A stretch of 64,000 nucleotides of DNA from Methylobacterium sp. BTF04 (GCF_010692745.1 NZ_JAAHTB010000019.1:31069-95068); one strand, 5' to 3'. Numbered from the stretch's first letter, positions 37,524 to 47,229 are shown. The notes: generated from the sequence alone by a model not told the origin. Numbers and translations: made by a program.

Positions 37524-38831
37524 ATGATCCCCCGTTACAGCCGCCCTGCGATGACGGCGATCTGGTCGCCCGAGACCCGCTTCAAGATCTGGTTCGAGAT
37601 CGAGGCCCATGCCACGACGGCGTTGGCCGAGATCGGCGTTGTGCCCAAGGCGGCCGCCGACACGATCTGGGAGAAGGGCCGGGACGCGGTGTTCGATGTG
37701 GCCCGCATCGACGCCATCGAGGCGGTGACCAAGCACGACGTCATCGCCTTCCTGACGCATCTGGCCGAGATCGTCGGGCCGGAGGCGCGCTTCGTCCACC
37801 AGGGTATGACCTCGTCGGACGTGCTCGACACCTGCTTCAACGTGCAGCTCGTGCGCGCCGCAGACCTGCTCATCGCCGATGTCGACGCGCTCCTTGCCGC
37901 GATCAAGCGCCGGGCGTTCGAGCACAAGATGACGCCGACCATCGGCCGCTCGCACGGCATCCATGCCGAGCCGGTGACCTTCGGCCTCAAGCTCGCCCAG
38001 GCCTATGCGGAGTTCGAGCGCGCCCGCGCCCGTCTCGTCGCCGCGCGGGAGGAGATCTCCACCTGCGCGATCTCGGGCGCGGTCGGCACCTTCGCCAACA
38101 TCGATCCGCGCGTTGAAGAATACGTCGCCAAGGCGATGGGGCTGACCCCCGAGCCGGTCTCCACGCAGGTGATCCCGCGCGATCGCCATGCGATGTTCTT
38201 CGCGACGTTGGGCGTGGTGGCCTCCTCCGTGGAGCGCCTCTCCATCGAGGTGAGGCACCTCCAGCGCACCGAAGTGCTCGAGGCCGAAGAGTTCTTCTCG
38301 GAGGGGCAGAAGGGCTCCTCCGCGATGCCGCACAAGCGCAACCCGGTGCTCACCGAGAACCTGACGGGCCTCGCCCGCATGGTGCGCTCCTACGCCCTGC
38401 CCGCGATGGAGAACGTCGCCCTCTGGCACGAGCGCGACATCTCGCATTCCTCCGTGGAGCGCATGATCGGGCCTGACGCCACGATCACCCTCGATTTCGC
38501 CCTGGTGCGCCTCACCGGCGTCATCGACAAGCTGCTGATCTATCCCGAGACGATGCAGCGCAACCTCGACAAGCTCGGTGGCCTCGTCCACTCGCAGCGC
38601 GTCCTGCTGGCTCTGACCCAAGCCGGCGCCTCGCGCGAGGATGCCTACCGCCTCGTCCAGCGCAACGCGATGCCGGTCTGGCGTGGCGAGGGCGACTTCC
38701 TCACCCTTCTCAAGGCCGATGCCGACGTGACGGCCGCGCTGACCCCGGAACAGATCGAGGAGTGTTTCGATCTCGGCTACCACTTCAAGCACGTCGATAC
38801 GATCTTTTCGCGGGTCTTCGGAGCAGCCTGA
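37524..38831 (+). CDS. purB: Adenylosuccinate lyase
   Basis: A 435-residue enzyme of the fumarase/aspartase superfamily, working twice in purine synthesis (SAICAR to AICAR and adenylosuccinate to AMP). It begins MIPRYSRPAMTAIWSPETRF; the substrate-binding HQGMTSSDVLDTCFNVQL, the TIGRSHGIHAEPVTFGLKLA histidine region, and the signature loop GSSAMPHKRNPVLTENLTGL are all present. purA lies 1.5 kb downstream on the same strand, so both AMP-branch enzymes are close together. The 813-codon opposite frame is a shadow. Confidence 0.96.
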   Translation: MIPRYSRPAMTAIWSPETRFKIWFEIEAHATTALAEIGVVPKAAADTIWEKGRDAVFDVARIDAIEAVTKHDVIAFLTHLAEIVGPEARFVHQGMTSSDVLDTCFNVQLVRAADLLIADVDALLAAIKRRAFEHKMTPTIGRSHGIHAEPVTFGLKLAQAYAEFERARARLVAAREEISTCAISGAVGTFANIDPRVEEYVAKAMGLTPEPVSTQVIPRDRHAMFFATLGVVASSVERLSIEVRHLQRTEVLEAEEFFSEGQKGSSAMPHKRNPVLTENLTGLARMVRSYALPAMENVALWHERDISHSSVERMIGPDATITLDFALVRLTGVIDKLLIYPETMQRNLDKLGGLVHSQRVLLALTQAGASREDAYRLVQRNAMPVWRGEGDFLTLLKADADVTAALTPEQIEECFDLGYHFKHVDTIFSRVFGAA

Positions 38832-38891
38832 CCGGCCTGCACGAATCCTGCGTCGAACCACGCGTCCCCCCGGCGAGAAGAGGTCATCCCC

Positions 38892-39752
38892 GTGTCGAAC
38901 CCCCGTATCGTCTATCTCAACGGCGAATTCCTGCCCTTCGCCGAGGCGCGCGTTCCGATCATGGACCGGGGCTTCCTGTTCGCGGACGGCATCTATGAGG
39001 TGTCGGCGATCCTCGACGGGCGCCTGGTCGACAACGCGGCGCATTTGGCCCGCCTCGACCGGTCGCTTGGTGAGATCGGCATCCGCAATCCCTATTCCCT
39101 CGCCGAGTGGATCGCGCTCGAGACCGAACTCGTCGCCCGCAACGCGGTGGCGGAGGGGCTCGTCTACATGCAGGTGACACGCGGCGTCGCCGAGCGCGAC
39201 TTCGCTTTCCCGAGCGCCGACACGCCGCCGACCGTGATGATGTTCACGCAGGCCAAAAACGTGTCGGCCAACCCGATGGCCGAGACCGGCGCCAAGATCA
39301 TCACCGTGCCGGACATCCGCTGGAAGCGGCGCGACATCAAGTCGATCGCCTTGCTGGCCCAGGTTCTGGCCAAGCAGCAGGCCGCGGAGGCCGGTGTCGC
39401 GGAAGCCTGGATGGTTGAGGACGATGCGGTGACGGAGGGGGCCTCCTCCACCGCCTTCATCGTCACCAAGGCCGGCGCCATCGTGACCCGGCCACTCTCC
39501 ACCGCGCTCTTGCCCGGCATCACCCGGCTCTCGGTCCTGCGTCTGGCCGAAGAGGCAGGCCTCAGTTTGGAGGAGCGCCTGTTCAGCGTCGCGGAAGCCT
39601 GCGCGGCGGCCGAGGCCTTCTACACGAGCGCGTCGGCGTTCGTGATGCCGGTGGTGTCCATCGACGGCCATGTGGTCGGAGACGGCAAGCCCGGTCCGCT
39701 GACGCGCCGCCTGCGCGAACTCTACCTCGGAATGGCCCGCGAAAGCGCCTGA
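38892..39752 (+). CDS. D-amino-acid aminotransferase (class IV PLP)
   Basis: A 286-residue branched-chain/D-amino-acid aminotransferase fold. It begins with a GTG (SNPRIVYLNGEFLPFAEARV), has the PLP lysine in RRDIKSIALLAQVLAKQQA (about K147), and the cofactor-phosphate-binding segment TEGASSTAFIVTKAG. The short length and VYMQVTRGVAERDFAFP favour D-alanine transaminase, which supplies D-glutamate or D-alanine, over IlvE. It follows purB by 60 bases, probably in one operon. Confidence 0.87.
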   Translation: MSNPRIVYLNGEFLPFAEARVPIMDRGFLFADGIYEVSAILDGRLVDNAAHLARLDRSLGEIGIRNPYSLAEWIALETELVARNAVAEGLVYMQVTRGVAERDFAFPSADTPPTVMMFTQAKNVSANPMAETGAKIITVPDIRWKRRDIKSIALLAQVLAKQQAAEAGVAEAWMVEDDAVTEGASSTAFIVTKAGAIVTRPLSTALLPGITRLSVLRLAEEAGLSLEERLFSVAEACAAAEAFYTSASAFVMPVVSIDGHVVGDGKPGPLTRRLRELYLGMARESA

Positions 39753-39875
39753 GCGCGTGGACCACGGTCTCACGTCAGGATTGCAGTACGGCAACGCCTC
39801 GCAAGCAGGCCTCGCAGGAACGCTTCGGCGCCGGGTCGGTTTTCAACCGAACTCTGCGTGGAAGAAGGTCCAACG

Positions 39876-40208
39876 ATGCGTAACCTGTTGTCCGGCGCCG
39901 TCGCCCTGACCCTGATGGCGGGCGCCGCTTTCGCCCAATCGCCCGACGTGCCGCTGAAGGGGCGCGACACGTCCCCGAACCTGCCGCCGCCCAATGAGAC
40001 GATCCCCGACAAGGTGCGTCCCTCGGAGGGCTCGGCCGATGGCGGCACGTTGAGCGACCGCCTCCAGAAGAGCGACGGCGTGATCGCGCCGCCGGGCAAT
40101 GCCGCCCCCGGGATGGTGGTGACGCCGCCCGATCCGAACCCTGGTTCGATGCCGGTGATCAAGCCGGGCGATCTGCCGGGTCGGCAGCCCGGTACGGAGG
40201 CGAAGTAA
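39876..40208 (+). CDS. Small exported proline-rich protein
   Basis: A 110-residue protein starting MRNLLSGAVALTLMAGAAFA, a clear signal peptide cleaved near AFAQS. The mature part is low-complexity and Pro/Gly/Asp-rich (NLPPPNETIPDKVRPSEGSA, APPGNAAPGMVVTPPDPNPG). It may sit in the periplasm or outer envelope. No domain is recognised. The ATG at 39876 is chosen for the signal peptide. Confidence 0.72.
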   Translation: MRNLLSGAVALTLMAGAAFAQSPDVPLKGRDTSPNLPPPNETIPDKVRPSEGSADGGTLSDRLQKSDGVIAPPGNAAPGMVVTPPDPNPGSMPVIKPGDLPGRQPGTEAK

Positions 40209-40304
40209 TCCGACATCGTCGGCGCTCCAGGGCGCCGGGAGGGTCCTTTGCCGGCCGCTTGCTTGATTTCTGCGCACGGATCGCGGAAAGACCCGATGAT
40301 CACG

Positions 40305-40335
40305 AAACGGTCCGTCCGGAAGGCCGGGCCGTTTT
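40305..40335 (+). terminator. Probable terminator upstream of purA
   Basis: A G/C stem beginning AAACGGTCCG and returning as GGGCCGTTTT, with one wobble and a small internal mismatch, then TTTTC. It ends the exported-protein unit about 100 bases after its stop and just before purA. Confidence 0.5.
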
Positions 40336-40365
40336 CGCGCGGGTTACGACACAGGTCTTGAGTGA

Positions 40366-41658
40366 ATGGCAAACGTCGTCGTCGTAGGCGCCCAGTGGGG
40401 TGACGAAGGCAAAGGCAAGATCGTCGACTGGCTCTCCGAGCAGGCCGATGTCGTCGTGCGCTTCCAGGGTGGCCACAATGCCGGCCATACGCTGGTTGTC
40501 GACGGGGTCACCTACAAGCTCGCGCTTCTGCCGTCCGGCGTCGTGCGCGGCGGCAAGCTTTCGGTGATCGGTAACGGCGTCGTCGTCGATCCGTGGCATC
40601 TCGTGGACGAGATCGCCCGGCTACAGGCGCAGGGCGTCGAGATTTCGCCCCGCACCCTGCGCATCGCCGACAACGCTACCCTGATCCTGCCGCTCCACCG
40701 TGAACTCGACCATTTTCGCGAGACGTCCAACGCCGGCCTCAAGATCGGCACCACCAAGCGCGGCATCGGCCCGGCCTACGAGGACAAGGTCGGCCGGCGT
40801 GCCATCCGGGTGGTGGATCTGGCCGATGAGAGCACCCTCGAATCGAAGATCGAGCGGGTGCTGACCCATCACAACGCCCTGCGTCGCGGTCTTGGAATCG
40901 CCGAGGTCGATGGGACCGCCCTGCTCGCCGAGCTGAAGGCGATCGCCCCCACCATCCTGCCCTACGCCGATACCGTCTGGAAGCTCCTCGACGAGGAACG
41001 CCGTGCCGGGAAGCGCATCCTGTTCGAGGGCGCACAAGGCGCGCTTCTCGACGTCGACCACGGCACCTATCCGTTCGTCACCTCGTCCAACATCGTGGCC
41101 GCGCAGGCCGCCACCGGGTCGGGCATGGGGCCCTCCGCCATCGGCTATGTGCTCGGTATCGCCAAGGCCTACACCACCCGGGTCGGCGAAGGCCCGTTCC
41201 CCACCGAACTGTTCGACGAGATCGGCGAGACCATCGGCGCCAAGGGCCGCGAGTTCGGCGTGAATACCGGGCGCAAGCGCCGGTGCGGCTGGTTCGACGC
41301 GGTGCTGGTGCGCCAGACCGTGCGGACGTCGGGCATCGACGGCATCGCCCTGACCAAGCTCGACATCCTCGATGGTTTCGAGACGATCAAGGTGTGTACC
41401 GGCTACCGTCTCGACGGCCAGATCATCGACCACCTGCCCGCCAATCAGGCCGCGCAGGCCAAAGTCGAGCCGATCTACGAGACCATCGAGGGCTGGTCGG
41501 GCACCACCGCCGGGGCGCGCTCCTGGGCGGACCTTCCGGCGCAGGCGATCAAGTATGTCCGCCGGGTCGAGGAATTGATCGGTGCCCCGGTGGCGCTGCT
41601 GTCGACCTCGCCGGAGCGCAACGACACCATCCTCATGCACAACCCCTTCGAGGACTAG
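40366..41658 (+). CDS. purA: Adenylosuccinate synthetase
   Basis: A 430-residue GTP-dependent enzyme converting IMP and aspartate to adenylosuccinate. The N-terminal GTP-binding signature [53 protein letters not shown] and the C-terminal [15 protein letters not shown] are all present; length is standard. With purB upstream, the window encodes both steps from IMP to AMP. Confidence 0.97.
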   Translation: MANVVVVGAQWGDEGKGKIVDWLSEQADVVVRFQGGHNAGHTLVVDGVTYKLALLPSGVVRGGKLSVIGNGVVVDPWHLVDEIARLQAQGVEISPRTLRIADNATLILPLHRELDHFRETSNAGLKIGTTKRGIGPAYEDKVGRRAIRVVDLADESTLESKIERVLTHHNALRRGLGIAEVDGTALLAELKAIAPTILPYADTVWKLLDEERRAGKRILFEGAQGALLDVDHGTYPFVTSSNIVAAQAATGSGMGPSAIGYVLGIAKAYTTRVGEGPFPTELFDEIGETIGAKGREFGVNTGRKRRCGWFDAVLVRQTVRTSGIDGIALTKLDILDGFETIKVCTGYRLDGQIIDHLPANQAAQAKVEPIYETIEGWSGTTAGARSWADLPAQAIKYVRRVEELIGAPVALLSTSPERNDTILMHNPFED

Positions 41659-41823
41659 CCATTTTCGAGGGTCTCGGACTTGGCTAACGTAGCGGCAATG
41701 CGACCACTCTGAAACGGAGAGCCGTGACCGTATCGACGGGTACGGCTCTCGAGCGGCTGGCGGGACGGGCCAGACACTCGCGGCGATTCAGGCGGACCCA
41801 AGTCAGGGCGGACCCAAGTCACG

Positions 41824-43281
41824 ATGGCCGACTACTATCCACTCCTGGCGCGGGCCCTCGATGCGATGCCGGATCGCTCGCCCGCCCTCCGCGAGGCGGT
41901 CTACAAGCGCGCGCGGGGGGCCTTGATCGGGCAACTCCGCTCCCTCGAGCCACCGCTGGCCGAAGCCGATATCGAGCTTGAGAGCCGGGCCCTCGAGAAC
42001 GCCATCGAGCGTCTCGAGCGCGACCATGGTGGCGCTCCGCCGGCCGTACAGCCTCCTGCCCCCGCGCCACTTCCAGAACCAGAGCCTGAGCCTGAGCCTG
42101 CTCCGGTCGAGCCGCCGATGGCGTCCGCTCCGATCGACCTGCCGGAAGCCGTGATGCCCCCGGCGCCGCCTCCGATTTTACGGGCTGAGCCGGTTCGCGA
42201 ACCCGTCGCCGACGTGACCCAAGCGGCCTATCCCGTCATCGCGGAAAAAGAGCTCGAATCGGCTGAGCCCGCCATCCGTATCCAGCCACGCAAGGGCCGC
42301 ACGCCGCTCGGCGGAGCGGATGCAGAGGAAAGCCCGAAGCCGTTCCCGGCGGCGGTGGACACCACGCCGGAGCCCACCGCTGCCGATGCGGGCCAACTCT
42401 CGGATCCCAGCATCGTCGATGCCGGTGGCAGTCGACAACGTCCCCGCATCGACGTGGTGGCGCCACGCCAGGGACGGTCGCGTCTGGTGCGCAATGTCTT
42501 AGTGGGCAGCATCCTGCTCGCCGTCATCGGGCTGATCGCGGTGGCGGCCTTCCTGCTGCGCGACAAGCCCGCAGACCTGCAGCCCAGCACCGCCGAGATC
42601 CAGGACGGTGCCACGGACGGTGCCGAATCGAAATATGCGGACCGCGTCGGTGGCGATCCGGCACCGAGCGAGAAACCAACGCCGGCCCCGAACGCTGCCG
42701 CGCCGTTGCAGACGGCTCCTCAGCCCGACGTCTCTGTGTCGCAGCGTGCAGTGCTCTACGAGGAAGGCCCCACCGGGGCGAACGCCCAGCCCGTGACCAC
42801 TCAGGGTCGCGTGGTCTGGCGGCTTGAGAATGTCAGCGGCGAACAGGGTCAGCCCCTCGAAACCGCCGTGAAGGCCACCGTCGATTTCCCGGGCGCGGGC
42901 CTCAGCCTCGTCATGACGATGCGGCGCAACCTCGACGCGACCCTGCCCGCCTCACACACGATCGAACTGTCGTTCACCACCACCGGACCGGCCGGCGAGA
43001 AGCGGGCGGTTCAGGATATCGGTTTGCTTCAGGCCAAGGACGAAGAGAGCACTCGCGGCTCCCCGGTATCGGGCCTGCCGGTACGGGTGCGTGAAAACCT
43101 GTTCCTGATCGGCTTGTCGTCGCTGCGCAGCGACATCGACCGCAACACCGAACTCATGCTGCACAAGAACTGGTTCGATCTCGCCGTGAAGTTCACGTCC
43201 GGTCCCCGCGCCATCGTGGCTCTGGAAAAGGGCGCCGCCGGCACTCAGGTGCTGCAGAAAGCCTTCGACCAGTGGCACTGA
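41824..43281 (+). CDS. Single-pass membrane protein of unknown function (485 aa)
   Basis: The N-terminal 70 residues are helical and conserved-looking (YYPLLARALDAMPDRSPALR, ESRALENAIERLERDHGG). A Pro/Glu-rich linker (about 75-115, PEPEPEPEPAPVEPP) follows. A single TM helix is at about 222-245 (VLVGSILLAVIGLIAVAAFL), and the C-terminal soluble domain (YEEGPTGANAQPVTTQGRVV and on) may lie in the periplasm and looks beta-rich. I recognise related hypothetical proteins beside purA in Rhizobiales, but no function. A weak hairpin follows it before rpoH. Confidence 0.75.
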   Translation: MADYYPLLARALDAMPDRSPALREAVYKRARGALIGQLRSLEPPLAEADIELESRALENAIERLERDHGGAPPAVQPPAPAPLPEPEPEPEPAPVEPPMASAPIDLPEAVMPPAPPPILRAEPVREPVADVTQAAYPVIAEKELESAEPAIRIQPRKGRTPLGGADAEESPKPFPAAVDTTPEPTAADAGQLSDPSIVDAGGSRQRPRIDVVAPRQGRSRLVRNVLVGSILLAVIGLIAVAAFLLRDKPADLQPSTAEIQDGATDGAESKYADRVGGDPAPSEKPTPAPNAAAPLQTAPQPDVSVSQRAVLYEEGPTGANAQPVTTQGRVVWRLENVSGEQGQPLETAVKATVDFPGAGLSLVMTMRRNLDATLPASHTIELSFTTTGPAGEKRAVQDIGLLQAKDEESTRGSPVSGLPVRVRENLFLIGLSSLRSDIDRNTELMLHKNWFDLAVKFTSGPRAIVALEKGAAGTQVLQKAFDQWH

Positions 43282-43285
43282 ACTG

Positions 43286-43312
43286 ACCACCGCGCCCCAC
43301 CGGCGCGGCGGT
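43286..43312. terminator. Possible hairpin between convergent genes
   Basis: An 11-base inverted repeat ACCACCGCGCC / GGCGCGGCGGT with one mismatch around CCACC, between the 485-residue gene and rpoH. There is no clear T-run, so support is moderate. Confidence 0.4.
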
Positions 43313-43329
43313 CTTCGCCACAAAAAGCG

Positions 43330-44220
43330 TCAGGCGTGCAACTCGGCGCGCGGCGCTTCGCGGGTGGCGAGGTTGCGCTTGACCGCCTCCTGAATCTTCT
43401 CGAAGGCGCGAACTTCGATCTGCCGAACGCGTTCACGCGACACGCCGAATTCCCCCGACAGGTCTTCCAAGGTGATCGGATCGTCCGACAGGCGGCGCGC
43501 CTCGAAGATGCGCCGCTCGCGGGCATTGAGCACCGAGAGCGCGTCGCGCAGGGCCGAGAGCCTGTTCTGGCCCTCTTCCTCGCGGGCGAGCACCGTCTCC
43601 TGGCTCGGGCTGTTGTCGACGAGCCAATCCTGCCACTCGCCCTCGCCCTCCTCGCGCAGAGGCGCGTTGAGCGATGTGTCGCCGGACAGGCGGCGGTTCA
43701 TGTCGACCACCTCCTGCTCGGGCACGCCGAGCTTGACCGCGATCTGCGCTACCTGGTCGGGCTTGAGATCGCCCTCTTCTAGGGCCGAGATCCGACCCTT
43801 GGCCTTGCGCAGGTTGAAGAACAGCTTCTTCTGGTTGGCGGTGGTGCCCATCTTCACGAGGGACCACGAGCGCAGGATGTATTCTTGGATCGCCGCCTTG
43901 ATCCACCACATGGCATAGGTCGCCAGCCTGAAGCCCTTGTCGGGCTCGAAGCGCTTGACCGCCTGCATCAGACCGACATTGCCCTCTGACACCACTTCGC
44001 CGATCGGCAGGCCGTAGCCGCGATAGCCCATGGCGATCTTGGCCACGAGGCGCAGATGGGATGTGACGAGGCGGTGCGCCGCGCCGCGGTCGCCCTTCTC
44101 ACGCCAGTCCTTGGCGAGCGTGAACTCCTCGTTCGGCTCGAGCATCGGGAACTTGCGAATCTCGTCGAGATAGCGCGAAAGGCCACCTTCGGTGGCGAGC
44201 ACTGGCAGTGCGCCGGCCAT
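43330..44220 (-). CDS. rpoH: RNA polymerase heat-shock sigma factor RpoH (sigma-32)
   Basis: A 296-residue sigma-70 family factor. Region 2 includes RLVAKIAMGYRGYGLPIGEV, NVGLMQAVKRFEPDKGFRLA and YAMWWIKAAIQEYILRSWSL. The RpoH-specific box NQKKLFFNLRKAK follows, and region 4.2 ends with LSGEFGVSRERVRQIEVRAF. It directs transcription of heat-shock genes. Alphaproteobacteria often have two or more RpoH paralogues, so this may be one of several. Confidence 0.95.
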   Translation of the reverse strand: MAGALPVLATEGGLSRYLDEIRKFPMLEPNEEFTLAKDWREKGDRGAAHRLVTSHLRLVAKIAMGYRGYGLPIGEVVSEGNVGLMQAVKRFEPDKGFRLATYAMWWIKAAIQEYILRSWSLVKMGTTANQKKLFFNLRKAKGRISALEEGDLKPDQVAQIAVKLGVPEQEVVDMNRRLSGDTSLNAPLREEGEGEWQDWLVDNSPSQETVLAREEEGQNRLSALRDALSVLNARERRIFEARRLSDDPITLEDLSGEFGVSRERVRQIEVRAFEKIQEAVKRNLATREAPRAELHA

Positions 44221-44463
44221 GGACTTACCTCCTCGAACGGTCCCCCGAATGGGCGGACCAAGGTCCGGGCCACCGCTCCCTTGAGCCGGCTGCCCGATTC
44301 CCCATCTCTAATGGGAAACCGGACGTCCTGAAAGGCGGTCCGTCATACGAACGTCGGCATCAACGCGCCGGCGCTTCGTTGGCTCATGGGTGACACGAAA
44401 AGCTGGAAGCCCGAGTGCCGTTCCGCACGCGATTCGCATGGCGGCTTGACAGTGGCGGTTCGG

Positions 44464-45516
44464 TTACTTCGCCGGCGTGTCCGCTCTGAGGGCCGTCAGG
44501 AGTCGTTCCATCGCCGGTGGCAACGGGCTCTCGAAATGCAGCGGTTCGCCGCTGCGCGGATGCGCGAAGCCGAGCACGCTGGCGTGCAATGCCTGACGCC
44601 CGAGGGCGATCAGCGCGGCGCGGGCGCCTTCTCCAAGAAGGCTCGCCTTGGTCTTGAACGCCCCGCCATAGACCGTGTCGCCGAGGAGTGGGTGGCCGCG
44701 GTGGCTCAGATGCACGCGGATCTGGTGGGTCCGTCCGGTTTCCAACTCGCAGCGGACCAGGGCGACGTTCCCGCGCGGATCCGGCACCTCCTCGACCCGG
44801 TAATGGGTGATGGCGTGGCGCCCGTCATCCGCCCGCACCACGGCGATCTTTTCGCGGTTGCGCTGGCTGCGCGCCAGATTGGCGTCGATGGTCCCGACGC
44901 GCGGCTCCAGGGCGCCCCAGACCAGGGCGCGGTAGGCGCGCTCCAGGGGGCCGGTGAGGCCATGGTCGGCGAATTGTGCGGTGAGGCCCTGGTGAGCGAG
45001 GTCGTTCTTGGCGACCACCAGCAACCCGCTCGTATCCTTGTCGAGGCGGTGGACGATGCCCGGCCGCCGCACGCCTCCGATCCCGGACAGCGAGGTTCCG
45101 CAATGCGCGATGAGCCCGTTCACCAGCGTGCCGGATGCATGGCCCGGCGCCGGATGCACCACGAGGCCGGCCGGCTTGTCGATGACGATGAGGTCGTCAT
45201 CCTCGTAGACGACGGTCAACGCGAACGATTCCGCCACCGGCGCCGCCGCTATGGCCTCCGGGATCGTGACGCCGAGCATGGAGCCCGGACCGACCTTGAT
45301 CGACAGGTCCCGGCACACCACCCCATCCCGCAGCACGTGGCCGGACCGGATCAGGTCCTGCAGCCGTGAGCGCGAGACATCGGGGAAGGCCCGCGCCAGC
45401 GCCCTGTCCAGGCGCTCCACCTCTACGTCGTCGCCGAGCGTCGTGCGACGGTCCTCCGGTCCCTGCAATGAACGGTCCTTCGTTCCAAAATTGTCCGATG
45501 CGGTGCGATCCGCCAA
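44464..45516 (-). CDS. RluA-family pseudouridine synthase, RluD-like
   Basis: A 350-residue enzyme. An N-terminal S4 RNA-binding domain (RLDRALARAFPDVSRSRLQD) precedes the catalytic domain with PGIVHRLDKDTSGLLVVAKN, where the Asp of HRLDKDTSG is the catalytic residue, and LETGRTHQIRVHLSHRGHPL. The S4 plus catalytic layout matches RluD, which modifies helix 69 of 23S rRNA. The start ATG at 45516 is kept, though the first 30 residues look poorly conserved. Confidence 0.92.
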   Translation of the reverse strand: MADRTASDNFGTKDRSLQGPEDRRTTLGDDVEVERLDRALARAFPDVSRSRLQDLIRSGHVLRDGVVCRDLSIKVGPGSMLGVTIPEAIAAAPVAESFALTVVYEDDDLIVIDKPAGLVVHPAPGHASGTLVNGLIAHCGTSLSGIGGVRRPGIVHRLDKDTSGLLVVAKNDLAHQGLTAQFADHGLTGPLERAYRALVWGALEPRVGTIDANLARSQRNREKIAVVRADDGRHAITHYRVEEVPDPRGNVALVRCELETGRTHQIRVHLSHRGHPLLGDTVYGGAFKTKASLLGEGARAALIALGRQALHASVLGFAHPRSGEPLHFESPLPPAMERLLTALRADTPAK

Positions 45517-45675
45517 TTTGGCTCTTGTCGGCTCGCGCGACCCTCGCTATACGATCGCCCATCGGCCGGGAAGCACCGATCGCAACGGCGATCGAGTGAC
45601 TGACCACACGGCTTCCACATCTTCGTCTCGACGACAGAGGATCTGGGCCTAGTGGTTTCAACCGGAACGATAGCC

Positions 45676-45750
45676 GCGCCCATCGTCTAGCGGTTAGGAC
45701 AGGTCCCTCTCACGGATCAGACCGGGGTTCGATTCCCCGTGGGCGCGCCA
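45676..45750 (+). tRNA. tRNA-Glu (anticodon CTC)
   Basis: A complete 75-base tRNA with encoded CCA: acceptor GCGCCCA/TGGGCGC, anticodon stem GGTCC/GGATC with loop CTCTCAC (anticodon CTC), and T arm GGGGTTCGATTCCCC. A region rich in broken mobile genes begins immediately after its 3' end, though no repeat of the 3' end was found. Confidence 0.97.
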
Positions 45751-45839
45751 GTCAGAATAAAACCGCGAACACCTATGTTATTGAAATTATTAGATAAAAT
45801 TTGTCGACCGCCGCACTCGGCCTTATCTCGGATGTCTGC

Positions 45840-46185
45840 AACTGGCCGAAAGCTTCCCGTCCAGTTTCTGGCAGGCTGTGGCCCTTGGAATAGCGGTACC
45901 CGTCGCGCCAGGTATTCCGCACCCCGTGGAGGGCGGCCTTAACCAGGGTACGGGTATCGTTGCTGGCCTCGTGCACGGCGGTCACCGTCGAACCAGACCG
46001 CTGCAGCCGGCCGCGGTCATGCTTCGAGGTGTGGAATAAAACCGTGAGTGGGAAGTCCCCAACCCACCGGCCTTTGGTTTCTCGCCAAGCCTCGCGGCAT
46101 AGGTGGCCACCGCCTGCTCCATCGTGACGAGGTCCTCGACCCGGTCGGAGAAGCTGCACGTGACCTGTATGGTCCCGACCGGCGG
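45840..46185 (-). pseudogene. umuC (DNA polymerase V catalytic subunit) 3' remnant
   Basis: Read on the minus strand in shifting frames, this stretch gives pieces of the UmuC C-terminal region: first RVEDLVTMEQAVATYAARLG with EKPK, then LTVLFHTSKHDRG, then ASNDTRTLVKAALHGVRNTW followed by RDGYRYSK. These match the order of UmuC little-finger and C-terminal sequences, but at least one frameshift separates them and the 5' two-thirds of the gene is missing. Its upstream edge abuts the stop of the SPFH gene. It is a decayed fragment, not functional. Confidence 0.75.
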
Positions 46186-47229
46186 CTACGGCAGATGCTG
46201 CGAGGTCGTCCGACCATCGGGCGCTGCGGGCAGATTGAGCATCGTTAGCGGATTCGATCCACCGCCCAGCATGGTGGCGGGCATGGTCCCGTTCCACCGG
46301 TGGGCCGTTTCGTAGGCCACCACCCCCGGATTGGAGGCGACGGCGGACCCGACCTGCTGGATGATCCGTGCCTCGGCCTCACCGGTAAGGGTCGTCGCCT
46401 GCGCGGCGCCCTCGGCGCGTAGGATTGCGGCCTCACGCTGGGCTCGGGCCTGGGCCACCGCAGCTTCCGCCTCTCCGTTGGCCTGCGCGATCCGGACGGC
46501 GGCCTGGGCGGCCGCCTGCACCTTGGATTGCTCGCCCTCGTAGCGGACCTTGGCCACGGTGTTCTCCGCGCGGATGGCGTCGTTCTTGGCCTGAACGGCG
46601 GCCTCGACCGAAGCCTGGAAGCTCGTGCTGTAGGTGATGCCGCTCAGTTGCAGATCGGTGATCTCAAGTCCGAAGATACCATTGAGGGCTTCCGAAACGT
46701 TCTTGGTGATCTGAGCGATGATCTGCTCGCGGTTGGCGGATATCCCAACGGTGTTCTGGGTCGAGAAGACCCGCAGCACCCGATCCGCCAGCACGGGACG
46801 GATGTTCTCGGAAATATCGACGTTACCCGTCCGGCCGACGCCGTACAGCAGTTTCAGGACCGCGCTAGCCGGGATGCGATAGGAGATCCCGAGGTTCACG
46901 GTCACCGCCTGATTGTCCACCGTGTAGACGGTAAGGCCGTTCAGCTTGAAAGTGTCGAGGCTGGTCTGGATGTGGTCCACCACGTCGACGAAGGGCATCT
47001 TCAGATGGAGGCCGGGCCCCACCGGCTGGTCCGTGATGACCGTTCCAAGCCGTCTCACGCCAGCCATCTCGGTCGGCTGCACAACGTAAAAACTACTGGA
47101 CAGGATGGCCCCCACCACAGCGACCACCCCCACGCCGATGCTGAGGAAGCGCACCATGGCGGGCGGAAGCTGAGGTGGACGAAATTGCGTGGGCGTTGTT
47201 CCACCCCAAGGACCGTGTTCGGCTGCCAT
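46186..47229 (-). CDS. SPFH/prohibitin-family membrane protein
   Basis: A 347-residue protein with one N-terminal TM helix (FLSIGVGVVAVVGAILSSSF) and an SPFH domain (FYVVQPTEMAGVRRLGTVIT, GLHLKMPFVDVVDHIQTSLD), followed by a long Ala/Glu-rich coiled coil (about 215-290) of the prohibitin/HflC type. Such proteins form membrane-microdomain scaffolds and often modulate FtsH proteolysis. It stands alone among broken mobile genes. The frame is intact, so it may be functional cargo. The exact subfamily is uncertain. Confidence 0.85.
   Translation of the reverse strand: MAAEHGPWGGTTPTQFRPPQLPPAMVRFLSIGVGVVAVVGAILSSSFYVVQPTEMAGVRRLGTVITDQPVGPGLHLKMPFVDVVDHIQTSLDTFKLNGLTVYTVDNQAVTVNLGISYRIPASAVLKLLYGVGRTGNVDISENIRPVLADRVLRVFSTQNTVGISANREQIIAQITKNVSEALNGIFGLEITDLQLSGITYSTSFQASVEAAVQAKNDAIRAENTVAKVRYEGEQSKVQAAAQAAVRIAQANGEAEAAVAQARAQREAAILRAEGAAQATTLTGEAEARIIQQVGSAVASNPGVVAYETAHRWNGTMPATMLGGGSNPLTMLNLPAAPDGRTTSQHLP

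Noticed and set aside
37353..39794. An 813-codon minus-strand open frame opposite purB and the aminotransferase
   Set aside because: The composition (His/Arg/Gly/Asp-rich) and complete overlap of two recognised genes show it is a shadow.
42085..42105. Short Pro-Glu repeat in the 485-residue protein as a variable DNA repeat
   Set aside because: Only a few gagcct units, within a normal proline-rich linker; no sign of expansion.
45676..45750. Prophage or ICE attachment site at the tRNA-Glu 3' end
   Set aside because: No copy of the tRNA 3' end and no integrase gene was found downstream within the window.
45773..46297. A 174-codon minus-strand frame as an intact gene
   Set aside because: It overlaps the SPFH 3' end, and only its inner part matches UmuC in one of several needed frames; it is a pseudogene fragment, not an intact gene.
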